Shown here one piece after another: positions 31,420 to 39,366 of a stretch of 47,368 bases of DNA (position 1 is its first letter; each line of letters begins with the position of its first letter). Position numbers and translations under genes: made by a program. The DNA lies in NCBI GenBank assembly GCA_938015525.1, contig CALLPC010000018.1, positions 1 to 47,368 of the forward strand. The letters run 5' to 3'. Source of the stretch: an uncultured Dehalococcoidia bacterium (GTDB lineage: Bacteria > Chloroflexota > Dehalococcoidia > Tepidiformales > Tepidiformaceae). Below the pieces are notes generated by a model that had not been told where the DNA came from, made no database searches, and saw nothing but the letters and a program-made list of their open reading frames with translations.

Positions 31420-33696
31420 ATGACCGACGAGCAACGCGCGGAGCCAGGCCTCGACGCCCTTTTCGCCCTCGACCTCTTCCCGGTCGGCATCTACCAGACC
31501 GACCTGCTCGGGCGCTGCCTCCGCGTCAACCGGCGCTGGTGCACGCTGACCGGGCGCAGCCCTGGAGAGGCGCTCGGCTACGGCTACCTCGACGCCATCG
31601 ACCCGCGGGACCGTGAGCGGGTCGTCGAAACCGCCCGCCGGCACGTGGCGATGAACCGGCCGTTCAGGCTCGAGTACCGTATCAGGCGGCCCGATGGCAC
31701 GGTCCGCTGGGTGCTCGGCCAGGCGACAGCCTTCGATGCCGCCGGCCGCAGCCCGGGCGGCTACCTGGCGACACTGACCGATATCACCGACCGGGTCCGT
31801 GCCGAGCAGGCCCTCCGCGAGAGCGAGACCCGCTTCCGCAACCTCATCGAGCGCAACCCCGAGGCCATCGCCATCCACCGCGCGGGCGTCGTCGCCTACG
31901 TCAACCCCGCCGCCGTCGCCCTGATGCGGGCGGAGAGCCCCGAGGCGCTCGTCGGACGGCACATCTTCGAGTTCGTCCACCCTGCCTGGCACGGCCTCGT
32001 CCGCGAGCGGCAGCGGCGGCTTGCGGCCGGCGAGCCTGTCGGTCCCGCCGAGATGGAGTTCATCCTCTGCGACGGCTCGACCCTCCTCGTCGAGACCGTC
32101 GCCTCGCCCACCATCTTCGACGGCGAGCCGGCCGTCCAGCTCTGGGTCCGCGACGTCTCCGAGCGGCGGAAGCTCGATGCCCTCTACCGCGCCGTGGTCG
32201 ATTCGGTGCGCGACCCCATCTGGCTCGCCGACCTCGACGAGGCGGGCGAATGGCGCATCGTCTTCGTCAACCAGGCCTACTGCCGCGGGGCCGGCGTCGA
32301 GCCCGTCGAGGTCCTCGGCAGGACTTCCGCCGAGCTCGCCGCCGCCGGCTACCTCGACCCCGGGGCCGCCCGCGAGCGGGAGGCGCGCTACCGGGAGGCC
32401 GCCGCCAGCGGCCGGTCCATCGAGTACGAGCTCACGGGCTCCTGGCGCGGCCGGCCGTTCGACATCATGACGACCCTCACGCCGGTGCCCGGTCCCGATG
32501 GCGCCATCCGCCGCATCGTCGGCTGGTCGCGCGACCTCACCCGCCGCCGCGAACACGAGCGCCGGCTCGCCGAATCGGAAGCGAACTACCGCGCCGTCGT
32601 CGAGGGCACCAGCGATGCCATCTGGGTCGTCGAAAAAGAGGCCGATGGCGGCTGGCGGGTAACCCTCGCAAACCGGCGCACCGCCGAGATGCTCCAGGCG
32701 CCGCTCGAGCGCATCGTCGGCCGCCGGGTCGAGGAGGTCCTGCCGCCCGAGGCCGCGGCCCGGGCCCTCGAGCGGTACCGCCAGGCCGAGGCCGCCCGCG
32801 GCCCGGTCGAGTACGACAACGTCATCGAGCGGCCCGGCTATCGGCGCGAAGTCGTGACCAACCTCACCCCGGTGTTCGACGAGGCCGGGCGCTGCGTCCG
32901 CGTCATCGGGTCATCGCGCGATGCTGCCGAGCGGCGGAAGGCCGAGCTGGCGCTGCTGCAGGCCCAGAAGCTCGAGAGCCTCGGCGTGCTCGCCGGCGGC
33001 ATCGCCCACGATTTCAACAACCTCCTCACCACCATCCTCGGGAACCTCTACCTCGTGCGGACGGAGCTCCCGGCTGGCTCGCCCCTCCGGGCGAGCCTGG
33101 ACGATGCCAGCACCGCCGCCGAGCGCGGCGCCGAGCTCGTCCGGAAGCTCCTCGCCTTCAGCCGCCCGGGCATCGCCGCCCGCGAGCGCGTTTCGCTCTC
33201 CCGCCTCTTCGACGAGACGGCCGCGCTCGTCGGGCGCACCCTCGCGCCCGCCATCCAGCTCATCGTCCGCCCCGGCGCCGGCGACGATACCGTCATCGGC
33301 GAGTTCACCGCCCTCCAGCAGGTGCTCCTCAACCTCATCCTCAATGCACGCGACGCCATGCCGAACGGCGGCACCATCACGATATCCCGCACCACCCGGG
33401 AGCTCGGCCCGGACCCGGCCTGGGCCCGCCGCGGGCTCCTCGCCGGGCGCTACCACGAAATCGCCGTGGCCGATACCGGCACCGGCATGCCGCCCGAGCT
33501 CATCAGCCGCATCTTCGACCCCTTCTTCACCACCAAGGGCATCGGTAAGGGCACCGGGCTCGGGCTCTCCACCGCCCTCAGCATAGCCCGGGCCCACGGC
33601 GGCTGGCTCGATGCGGAGAGCGTCGAGGGCGAAGGCAGCACCTTCCGCATCCTGCTGCCGGCCGCCCCGCCTCCCGGGCAGGAGCCGGCTGCCTAG
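31420..33696 (+). CDS. Multi-PAS sensor histidine kinase, soluble
   Basis: The 758-residue protein contains four PAS-type domains (about 15-130, 135-250, 252-380, 383-505) joined by the usual DITDRVRAEQALRESETRFR-type connectors. A HisKA domain follows with LESLGVLAGGIAHDFNNLL, phospho-acceptor His530. The HATPase domain has an N box (NLILNARDAMP), DTGTGMP G1 box, and GKGTGLGLST. No membrane segment or receiver domain is present, so it is a cytoplasmic kinase whose response regulator is elsewhere. PAS domains may bind haem, flavin or small ligands; the sequence does not decide. Its stop TAG overlaps the stop of the convergent MoaD-like gene. Adjacent to the HDOD-GGDEF gene, it may feed c-di-GMP signalling. 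Confidence 0.94.
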   Translation: MTDEQRAEPGLDALFALDLFPVGIYQTDLLGRCLRVNRRWCTLTGRSPGEALGYGYLDAIDPRDRERVVETARRHVAMNRPFRLEYRIRRPDGTVRWVLGQATAFDAAGRSPGGYLATLTDITDRVRAEQALRESETRFRNLIERNPEAIAIHRAGVVAYVNPAAVALMRAESPEALVGRHIFEFVHPAWHGLVRERQRRLAAGEPVGPAEMEFILCDGSTLLVETVASPTIFDGEPAVQLWVRDVSERRKLDALYRAVVDSVRDPIWLADLDEAGEWRIVFVNQAYCRGAGVEPVEVLGRTSAELAAAGYLDPGAAREREARYREAAASGRSIEYELTGSWRGRPFDIMTTLTPVPGPDGAIRRIVGWSRDLTRRREHERRLAESEANYRAVVEGTSDAIWVVEKEADGGWRVTLANRRTAEMLQAPLERIVGRRVEEVLPPEAAARALERYRQAEAARGPVEYDNVIERPGYRREVVTNLTPVFDEAGRCVRVIGSSRDAAERRKAELALLQAQKLESLGVLAGGIAHDFNNLLTTILGNLYLVRTELPAGSPLRASLDDASTAAERGAELVRKLLAFSRPGIAARERVSLSRLFDETAALVGRTLAPAIQLIVRPGAGDDTVIGEFTALQQVLLNLILNARDAMPNGGTITISRTTRELGPDPAWARRGLLAGRYHEIAVADTGTGMPPELISRIFDPFFTTKGIGKGTGLGLSTALSIARAHGGWLDAESVEGEGSTFRILLPAAPPPGQEPAA

Positions 33697-33932
33697 CCGC
33701 CCTGGATGCTGACGAGGAACTCCAGCCGGTCGCCATCGCTGAGGGGAGCTCGCAGGTTCGCCTGGGCGCCGTTGATGATTGCCATCACCGCCTCGGCATC
33801 GACCTCCGAGAAGCCCTCCTCGAGGAAGATGGCGAGCGGCGTCAGGCCATCCCGCCATTCCACTGCCGTCTCCGGCTGCTTCGAACGCGTCCGCTTCACC
33901 AGCGTCGGGAACCATTTCACCTGGATGCTCAT
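33693..33932 (-). CDS. MoaD/ThiS-family ubiquitin-like sulfur carrier protein
   Basis: The 79-residue protein has the beta-grasp pattern (MSIQVKWFPTLVKRTRSKQP, DGDRLEFLVSIQGG) and ends in Gly-Gly, the C-terminus that is adenylated and thiocarboxylated in MoaD, ThiS and related carriers. It could donate sulfur in molybdopterin, thiamin, tRNA or amino-acid thiolation. No E1-like MoeB/ThiF partner or MoaE is nearby, so the pathway is open. The ATG at 33932 lies 7 nt after TAGGCT, predicting a leaderless message. It overlaps the kinase gene end by 4 bp, tail to tail. Confidence 0.82.
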   Translation of the reverse strand: MSIQVKWFPTLVKRTRSKQPETAVEWRDGLTPLAIFLEEGFSEVDAEAVMAIINGAQANLRAPLSDGDRLEFLVSIQGG

Positions 33933-33939
33933 GCCGCCT

Positions 33940-33945
33940 AGCCTA
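33940..33945 (-). promoter_or_regulatory. -10 element (TAGGCT) of the MoaD/ThiS-like gene, predicted leaderless
   Basis: TAGGCT lies 7 nt before the ATG at 33932. The same hexamer precedes the chrA GTG at 8 nt. No -35 match. Confidence 0.5.
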
Positions 33946-34013
33946 CCTGTCCCCGTCCACCCGCGCACCCCGTTCCAGCCTCCAGCCTCTGACCTCCAGC
34001 CTCCCTCCCCGGG

Positions 34014-34019
34014 TATGAT
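34014..34019 (+). promoter_or_regulatory. -10 element (TATGAT) of the FAD-linked oxidase gene
   Basis: TATGAT lies 17 nt before the ATG at 34037, with GGAGG at 34027-34031 between. This is a normal leadered start and contrasts with the leaderless pattern elsewhere. Confidence 0.5.
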
Positions 34020-34036
34020 CGCCGCGGAGGTGCCGC

Positions 34037-35632
34037 ATGACCGGACGCCGCAGTTTCTGGGCCTGGGGGCTCGCTTCCGAAGAGCCGACCGACGCACAGC
34101 GCCGGGAGGCAGCCGCACGGCTTTCCGCCCGCTACGGTGTCCCGGTCGAGGCGCCGCCCGTGCCGCGCATCGAGCAGGTCCGGCTCCGGCCGCCCCGCAT
34201 CACCCCGCCCGCTGCCCTCGCACCCATCTGCACGACCGATACCCACGAGCGGGCCGCCCACCACTACGGCAAGAGCTACCGCGATATCGTCCGCGCCTTC
34301 CGCTGCGAGTTCCCGAACCCGCCCGATGTCGTCGCCTTCCCGCGCGATGAGGCGGAGGTGGCTGCCGTGCTGGAGTGGTGCGGCGAGGCCGACGCCGCGG
34401 CCATCCCCTACGGCGGCGGCTCATCCGTCGTCGGCGGGGTCGAGCCGCCGGGCGGCGAGCGGCCGGTCGTGAGCATCGACCTCCGCGAGCTGAACCGCGT
34501 CCTCGAGGTCGACCCCGTCTCGCGGGCGGCGCGCATCCAGGCCGGCGTGCTCGGGCCCGCGCTCGAAGAACAGCTTCGCCCGCACGGGTTCACCCTCCGC
34601 CACTTCCCGCAGAGCTTCGAGTGGTCGTCCCTCGGCGGCTGGATCGCGACACGCTCGGGGGGGCACTACGCGACCAACCACACCCACATCGACGACCTCG
34701 TGGAGTCGGTGCGGATGGTCACGCCGCGCGGCCCGTGGGAGTCGCGCCGGCTCCCCGGCTCCGGGGCGGGGCCCAGCCCCGACCGGCTCGTCATCGGCAG
34801 CGAGGGCATCCTCGGCATCATCACCGAGGCCTGGATGCGCATCCAGGCGCGGCCCCGCTACCGCGCTTCGGCCGGCGTGCTCTTCCCGACCTGGGAAGCG
34901 GGCTACGAAGCCGCCCGGCACGTCGTCCAGGCGAAGCTCTGGCCGGCCAACTGCCGCCTGCTCGACCCGGCCGAGGCCGCCTCGGCCGCGGGCGGCGATG
35001 GCAGCCATGCGCTCCTCATCCTCGGCTTCGAATCCGCCGAGGTGCCCCAGGGCCCGTTTCTCCAGGAGGCCCTCCGCATCGCCCGGGAGTGCGGCGGCGA
35101 GCTCGACGCCGCCGGGGTCCGCGTCTCCGACGGCGGCGACGAGGAGGCCGGGCGGCAGGGGGCCGTCGGCGCCTGGCGGAACGCCTTCATCCGCGCCCCC
35201 TACCAGCGGAACCTCCTCGCCGGCACCGGCGTCGTCAGCGATACCTTCGAAACGGCAATCACCTGGGACCGCTGGCCGGACTTCGACCGGCTCGTGCGGG
35301 AGCAGGTCGGCCGGGAGATTGCGGAGCTCGGCGGCGGGAGCCTCACCTGCCGCTTCACCCACGTCTACCCCGATGGCCCCGCTCCCTACTACAGCTTCCA
35401 GGTCCTCTCCCGGCCGGGCGGTGAGCTCGAGACCTGGGCCGCCATCAAGCAGGCCGCCAGCGACGCCGTCATCGCGGGCGGCGGCACCATCACCCACCAC
35501 CACGCCGTCGGGCGCGACCACATGCCCTGGTACCGCCGGCAGCGCCCGCCCCTTTTCGCCGGGGCCCTCCGGGCGGTGAAGCAGCTCCTCGACCCCCAGG
35601 GGCTGCTCAACCCCGGCATCCTCGTCGATTGA
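34037..35632 (+). CDS. FAD-binding oxidase, alkyl-DHAP synthase-like (AGPS family)
   Basis: The 531-residue flavoprotein has a PCMH/VAO FAD-binding domain (AAIPYGGGSSVVGG, HFPQSFEWSSLGGWIATRSGG and VIGSEGILGIITEAW in short runs) and an FAD-linked oxidase C-terminal domain ending with THHHAVGRDHMPWY, the histidine cluster typical of alkyldihydroxyacetonephosphate synthases. The N-terminus (RRSFWAWGLASEEPT) also matches AGPS-like proteins. In eukaryotes the enzyme exchanges an acyl for an alkyl chain on DHAP to start ether lipids. Bacterial homologues are widespread and often unproven. The lipid kinase gene follows 63 bp downstream after a hairpin. The substrate is therefore inferred, the family secure. 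Confidence 0.9.
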   Translation: MTGRRSFWAWGLASEEPTDAQRREAAARLSARYGVPVEAPPVPRIEQVRLRPPRITPPAALAPICTTDTHERAAHHYGKSYRDIVRAFRCEFPNPPDVVAFPRDEAEVAAVLEWCGEADAAAIPYGGGSSVVGGVEPPGGERPVVSIDLRELNRVLEVDPVSRAARIQAGVLGPALEEQLRPHGFTLRHFPQSFEWSSLGGWIATRSGGHYATNHTHIDDLVESVRMVTPRGPWESRRLPGSGAGPSPDRLVIGSEGILGIITEAWMRIQARPRYRASAGVLFPTWEAGYEAARHVVQAKLWPANCRLLDPAEAASAAGGDGSHALLILGFESAEVPQGPFLQEALRIARECGGELDAAGVRVSDGGDEEAGRQGAVGAWRNAFIRAPYQRNLLAGTGVVSDTFETAITWDRWPDFDRLVREQVGREIAELGGGSLTCRFTHVYPDGPAPYYSFQVLSRPGGELETWAAIKQAASDAVIAGGGTITHHHAVGRDHMPWYRRQRPPLFAGALRAVKQLLDPQGLLNPGILVD

Positions 35633-35633
35633 C

Positions 35634-35660
35634 GGCGCCAGGGCCGGGCGGGCTGGCGCC
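35634..35660 (+). terminator. Hairpin after the FAD-linked oxidase gene
   Basis: GGCGCCAG (35634-35641) pairs exactly with CTGGCGCC (35653-35660), with an 11-nt loop, beginning 1 nt after the stop TGA. Confidence 0.55.
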
Positions 35661-35672
35661 CTCTGCGGCGGG

Positions 35673-35695
35673 TATACTGGCGCCCACCCGGCGCC
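35673..35695 (+). promoter_or_regulatory. -10 element (TATACT) and 5' stem-loop of the lipid kinase gene
   Basis: TATACT (35673-35678) is followed by GGCGCC-CACCC-GGCGCC, a 6-bp stem with a 5-nt loop that ends directly at the ATG (35696). A stem that close to the start codon could limit translation. No Shine-Dalgarno is seen. Confidence 0.5.
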
Positions 35696-36607
35696 ATGAC
35701 GGAACAGCGACGCGCGACCCTCATCATCAACCCGGCGGCGCGGGGAGTGCCGCGCCGGCTCGACCCGGCCCGCCTCGCGGGCTACCTCGCCTCGCGCGGC
35801 CTCCCCGCCCGGGTCGCCATCCCCGACTCCCCCGCCGAGGCGACGGCGGCCGCCCGCGCTTCCGCGGAGCGGGGCGATGCCCTCTGCTTCGTGGTCGGCG
35901 GCGATGGTTCGCTCCGCCAGGCCGCCGAGGGGCTCGCCGGCAGCACCACCGCCCTCGCCGCCGTGCCCGCCGGCACGGTCAACATCTGGGCGCGCGAAAT
36001 CGGCCTCCCCCGCGGCATCCGGGCGGCTATCGATGCCCACCTCGGCGGGCAGGTCGCCGCGGTGGACCTCGGCCGCGCCGAGGGCCACGTCTTCCTCCTC
36101 ATGGCCGGCATCGGCTGGGACGCCGAGGTCGCCGCCGCCGTCGACCCGGCCTGGAAGCGGGCCGCCGGCGACCTCGCCTACATCCTCGAAGGGCTCCTCC
36201 ACCTGCCCGCCCTCCGCACCCGCCCCGCCCGCTGGCAGGCCGACGGCCAGGCCTTCGAGGCCCCGCTCGGCTGGATGCTCCTCGGCAACACCCGCCTGTA
36301 CGGCGGCCGCATCCACCTCACCCCGCACGCCCGCATCGACGACGGCCTCCTCGACCTCCTCGCCTTCTGCCCGCACGGCCCGGCCGAGACGCTGGCGATG
36401 GCCGCACAGGTGCTCGCCGGCCGCCGCGAGGGGCGCCACATCGTCGCCGGCCGGTTCGCCGAGGTGGTCGTCGAGACCCCCGGCCTGCCCGTACAGCTCG
36501 ATGGCGACCCTGTCGGCCAAACGCCGATGACCTTCCGCACCGAGCCGGGCGTGCTCCGGGTCAGCCTCCCGGCCGGTCCGCTCCCGCCGCTCTGGAGCCG
36601 GGAGTGA
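35696..36607 (+). CDS. Diacylglycerol/lipid kinase family protein (YegS/DagK-like)
   Basis: The 303-residue protein has the DAGK catalytic signature: LIINPAARG near the N-terminus, VVGGDGSLRQAAEGL (GGDG at 68-71), and AAVPAGTVNIWAREIGLP for nucleotide binding. The C-terminal beta-sandwich contains IDDGLLDLLAF and PVQLDGDPVG. These proteins phosphorylate diacylglycerol, phosphatidylglycerol or long-chain bases at the inner membrane face. A role in phospholipid turnover, possibly with the AGPS-like neighbour, is likely but not proven. The ATG at 35696 begins right after a hairpin. The 3' end overlaps the convergent ferredoxin gene by 47 bp. Confidence 0.93.
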   Translation: MTEQRRATLIINPAARGVPRRLDPARLAGYLASRGLPARVAIPDSPAEATAAARASAERGDALCFVVGGDGSLRQAAEGLAGSTTALAAVPAGTVNIWAREIGLPRGIRAAIDAHLGGQVAAVDLGRAEGHVFLLMAGIGWDAEVAAAVDPAWKRAAGDLAYILEGLLHLPALRTRPARWQADGQAFEAPLGWMLLGNTRLYGGRIHLTPHARIDDGLLDLLAFCPHGPAETLAMAAQVLAGRREGRHIVAGRFAEVVVETPGLPVQLDGDPVGQTPMTFRTEPGVLRVSLPAGPLPPLWSRE

Positions 36608-37010
36608 GCCACCGCCCGGCCCCCTCTCTTGGCAGCGGGTTCCGCCCGATGACCAGCTCCTCCACCTCCCGCCCGCCGATGAGATGCTCCGCCGCCACCC
36701 GCTCGAGGTTCTCCGGCCCCAGGCAGCCGTACCAGGTCCCGTCCGGGTAGACGACGGCGACCGGCCCGGCCTCGCAGATGCGCAGGCAGCCGACCTTCGT
36801 CCGGTACAGCTTCGGCGCACCGGGCGTCCGGTTCACCCGCGCCGCGAGCGTCTTCAGCCGCTCCCAGGCCCGCTGCCCCTCCTCCGGCGTGCAGCAGTCC
36901 GGCCCCGTGCAGAGGAAGATGTGGCGCGCGTAGCTCCCCACCTCGCGCTGCCGCGCGGCCTCCCGCGCCGCCTCGAGCCTCCCCGCTGCGCCCGGTTCGT
37001 CCGCTACCAT
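36561..37010 (-). CDS. Thioredoxin-like [2Fe-2S] ferredoxin
   Basis: The 149-residue protein has an N-terminal helix then HIFLCTGPDCC (Cys34, Cys39, Cys40) and TKVGCLRICEAGP (Cys75, Cys79), the spacing of thioredoxin-fold [2Fe-2S] ferredoxins such as those related to NuoE. VVYPDGTWYGCLGPENLERV and HLIGGREVEELVIGRNPL finish the typical fold. It carries electrons in the cytoplasm; its partner enzyme is unknown. The start at 37010 lies 8 nt after GAGAAT, a weak -10. Its coding region runs 47 bp into the convergent lipid-kinase gene, an unusually long tail-to-tail overlap. Confidence 0.87.
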   Translation of the reverse strand: MVADEPGAAGRLEAAREAARQREVGSYARHIFLCTGPDCCTPEEGQRAWERLKTLAARVNRTPGAPKLYRTKVGCLRICEAGPVAVVYPDGTWYGCLGPENLERVAAEHLIGGREVEELVIGRNPLPREGAGRWLTPGSRAAGADRPGG

Positions 37011-37093
37011 CGCCCCCAATTCTCGGCGGGCGGAACCCAACGGGGGAGCCCCGGGGCCGCATCGGCCGCTCCTGCTACCCTTGAACCTGACCC

Positions 37094-38665
37094 ATGCTCT
37101 TCTGTGACCAGGTTTCGAAGTCATTCGGCGCCAACGAGGTGCTCCGCGACGTCACCTTCACCGTCAGCGAAGGCGAACGCGCCGGGCTCGTCGGCCCGAA
37201 CGGCGCCGGCAAATCGACCATCCTCCGCCTCATCGCCGGCCTCGAGCAGCCCGATGCCGGCCGCGCCGGCTACACGGGCGGGGCTCTCGGCTACCTCCAG
37301 CAGGAGGCCGGCCTCGAGGACGACAACACCCTCCTCCAGGAGCTCTGGCGCGCCTTCCCCGATGCCGCCGCCATCGAGCGTGAGCTCGCCCGCGTCGCCG
37401 CCGCCATCGAGGCCGGCCAGGGCGACCTCGACGCCCTGGTGGAAGAGCAGGCCCGCCTCTTCGAACGGTTCGAAGCGCTCGATGGCTACCGCATCGACGC
37501 CCGCATCGGCCGCGTCCTCGATGGCCTCGGCTTCCAGCCCGGCGACTGGCAGAAGCGGTGCGGCGAGTTCTCCGGCGGCTGGCAGATGCGCATCGCCCTC
37601 GCAAAGGTGCTCGTCCGCCGGCCCGAGAACGTCCTCCTCGATGAGCCGACCAACCACCTCGACGCCCGTGCCCGCGACTGGCTCGCCGAGGAGCTGCGCG
37701 AGTGGGACGCGGCTATCCTCGTCGTCACCCACGACGGCGACTTCCTCGACCGGTTCGCCACCCGCATCCTCGACTTGCGCGAGAAGTCCATCGAAAGCTA
37801 CACCGGCAACTACACCGCCTTCCAGAAGCAGAAGGCCGCGAAGCTCCAGGCCCTCGACCAGGCCGCCGCCCGGCAGGAGCGCGAGCTCGCCCGCCAGGAG
37901 CGGTTCATCGAGCGGTTCCGCGCCAAGGCCACCAAGGCGAGCCAGGTCCAGTCCCGCGAGAAGCAGCTCGCGCGCATCGAGCGGGTCGAACGGCCGAAAA
38001 AAGAGGCCGAGGTCCACTTCGACATCGCCGCAAGCGGCCGCACCGAACGCGACGTCCTCGTCCTCAAGCACGTCGGCCACGCCTACGGCGACCACCTCGT
38101 GCTGGTCGACGTCAACCTCCACATCGAACGCGGCCAGAAGGTCGTCCTCGTCGGGCCGAACGGCGGCGGCAAGAGCACCCTCCTGAAAATCGCCGCCGGG
38201 CGCATCACCCCCACCGAAGGGACCGTCGAATGGGCCGAGCGCGCCCGCTTCGGCTACTACGACCAGCACCAGGACGAGGCCCTCGCCATGGACCGCACCG
38301 TCCTCGAAGAGGTGCGCTCCGTCGCCCCGCACGAGCCGGACGTCCGCCTCCGCACCGTGCTCGGCCAGTTCCTCTTCAAGGGCGACGACGTCTTCAAGCC
38401 GATTCGCGTCCTCTCTGGCGGCGAGCGGAGCCGCGTCGCGCTCGCGAAATTCCTCCTCCAGCCGACGAACGTCCTGCTCCTCGATGAGCCGACGAACCAC
38501 CTCGACCGCACCACGCGGCGGAAGCTGATCGAAGCGCTCCGCGCGTACGACGGGACCATCCTCTGCGCGAGCCACGACCCCGGCATCGTCGAAGGCGTCG
38601 CCACCCACGTCTACGAGGTGAAGGACCTCGGCGTGCGCGAGCTCCTCCATCTCCGCAAGGGCTAA
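37094..38665 (+). CDS. ABC-F family ribosome-associated ATPase
   Basis: The 523-residue protein has two ABC domains in one chain and no membrane segments. Domain 1 has GLVGPNGAGKST (32-43), FSGGWQMR and LLDEPTNHLDARA. A charged linker (about 235-320) with the P-site tRNA-interacting helices follows. Domain 2 has VLVGPNGGGKST, LSGGERSR and LLLDEPTNHLDRT. This layout defines ABC-F factors, which act on the ribosome to relieve stalling or, in resistance types, protect it from antibiotics. Without a phylogeny it cannot be assigned to a specific subfamily (EttA, Uup, YfmR and so on). The ATG at 37094 follows GCTACCCTTGAACCTG, with no Shine-Dalgarno. It overlaps the convergent phage-like gene by 4 bp. 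Confidence 0.94.
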   Translation: MLFCDQVSKSFGANEVLRDVTFTVSEGERAGLVGPNGAGKSTILRLIAGLEQPDAGRAGYTGGALGYLQQEAGLEDDNTLLQELWRAFPDAAAIERELARVAAAIEAGQGDLDALVEEQARLFERFEALDGYRIDARIGRVLDGLGFQPGDWQKRCGEFSGGWQMRIALAKVLVRRPENVLLDEPTNHLDARARDWLAEELREWDAAILVVTHDGDFLDRFATRILDLREKSIESYTGNYTAFQKQKAAKLQALDQAAARQERELARQERFIERFRAKATKASQVQSREKQLARIERVERPKKEAEVHFDIAASGRTERDVLVLKHVGHAYGDHLVLVDVNLHIERGQKVVLVGPNGGGKSTLLKIAAGRITPTEGTVEWAERARFGYYDQHQDEALAMDRTVLEEVRSVAPHEPDVRLRTVLGQFLFKGDDVFKPIRVLSGGERSRVALAKFLLQPTNVLLLDEPTNHLDRTTRRKLIEALRAYDGTILCASHDPGIVEGVATHVYEVKDLGVRELLHLRKG

Positions 38666-39249
38666 CCGCGACCGAACTGCCGCACCCCCAGCCGGCCGCG
38701 CCCGCCCAGCTCCCGCAGCAGCTGCCGGAAGGCCGTCTCCCGCTCCCGCGCCATCGCCGCATAGGCGGCGGCCGTGCCTGCGTTCAGCGTCAGCCGCTCG
38801 AGCGTTCCGCTCGCCGCCTCGGCCGCCGCGAACGCCGTCGCGCCGAGCACGGCGACGTCCTCCAGCGCCGTGGGAAGCGTGCTCCCCGCCTCGTCGACCA
38901 CGTGCACGAGCCGGCACCAGAGCCGGCAGTCGCCCCCGTCCGGGAGCGGCCCGTCCTCCAACCGGAGAGTGCCGCCGAAAACGGTGAACTCCACGAACCG
39001 GGGCGGCTCCAGCCCGGCAGGGAACTCGGCCCGGGCCACCGCGAGCAGCCCGGGGATGCCCGCCAGGCTCAGCTCCCGGCTCCCCGGCACCGTTGCCACG
39101 CTCACGCGGCCTTCGCGCGGGACCGCCCGCGAAAGCTCGGCGACCGCCCGGCCGAGGTGGCGGTCCAGCGCCGCGTCGGCCCACCGCTCCGCCGCCGGGT
39201 CCTGCAGGTCGATGCGCATCCGTGCTCGAAAATCAGCCAGTGTGGTCAT
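38662..39249 (-). CDS. Phage head-tail adaptor-like protein
   Basis: The 195-residue protein reads MTTLADFRARMRIDLQDPAA, ERWADAALDRHLGRAVAELSR, SRELSLAGIPGLLAVARAEFP, STLPTALEDVAVLGATAFAA, then a C-terminal helix rich in Arg. I recall this order (TLADLRARLRRDLxD...RWTDATLDRHIxRAL...GSRDLSL...STLPxxHEDLVATGAA.YAA) from head-tail connector proteins near capsid genes in Chloroflexota-associated phages. That assignment is by memory. Here it sits alone between an ABC-F gene (overlapping 4 bp, convergent) and ppa (divergent), without other phage genes. It could be a remnant or a recruited part of a particle encoded at several loci. Start ATG 39249 has no clear ribosome site. Confidence 0.6.
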   Translation of the reverse strand: MTTLADFRARMRIDLQDPAAERWADAALDRHLGRAVAELSRAVPREGRVSVATVPGSRELSLAGIPGLLAVARAEFPAGLEPPRFVEFTVFGGTLRLEDGPLPDGGDCRLWCRLVHVVDEAGSTLPTALEDVAVLGATAFAAAEAASGTLERLTLNAGTAAAYAAMARERETAFRQLLRELGGRGRLGVRQFGRG

Positions 39250-39366
39250 GCGGCCACGCTGCCGCATCGCCGCTCAACCTCCAACGGGTGCCTGTCCCGT
39301 CACTCGCGCCGCCGCTCCGCCGGTGCGACACTCCACCCATCACCTCCGCAAGTGAGCGACCGTCCC

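Noticed and set aside
27041..39249. A complete prophage between the phage-like genes
   Set aside because: The intervening genes are metabolic or signalling genes; no integrase, attachment repeats, terminase, portal or capsid gene is visible.
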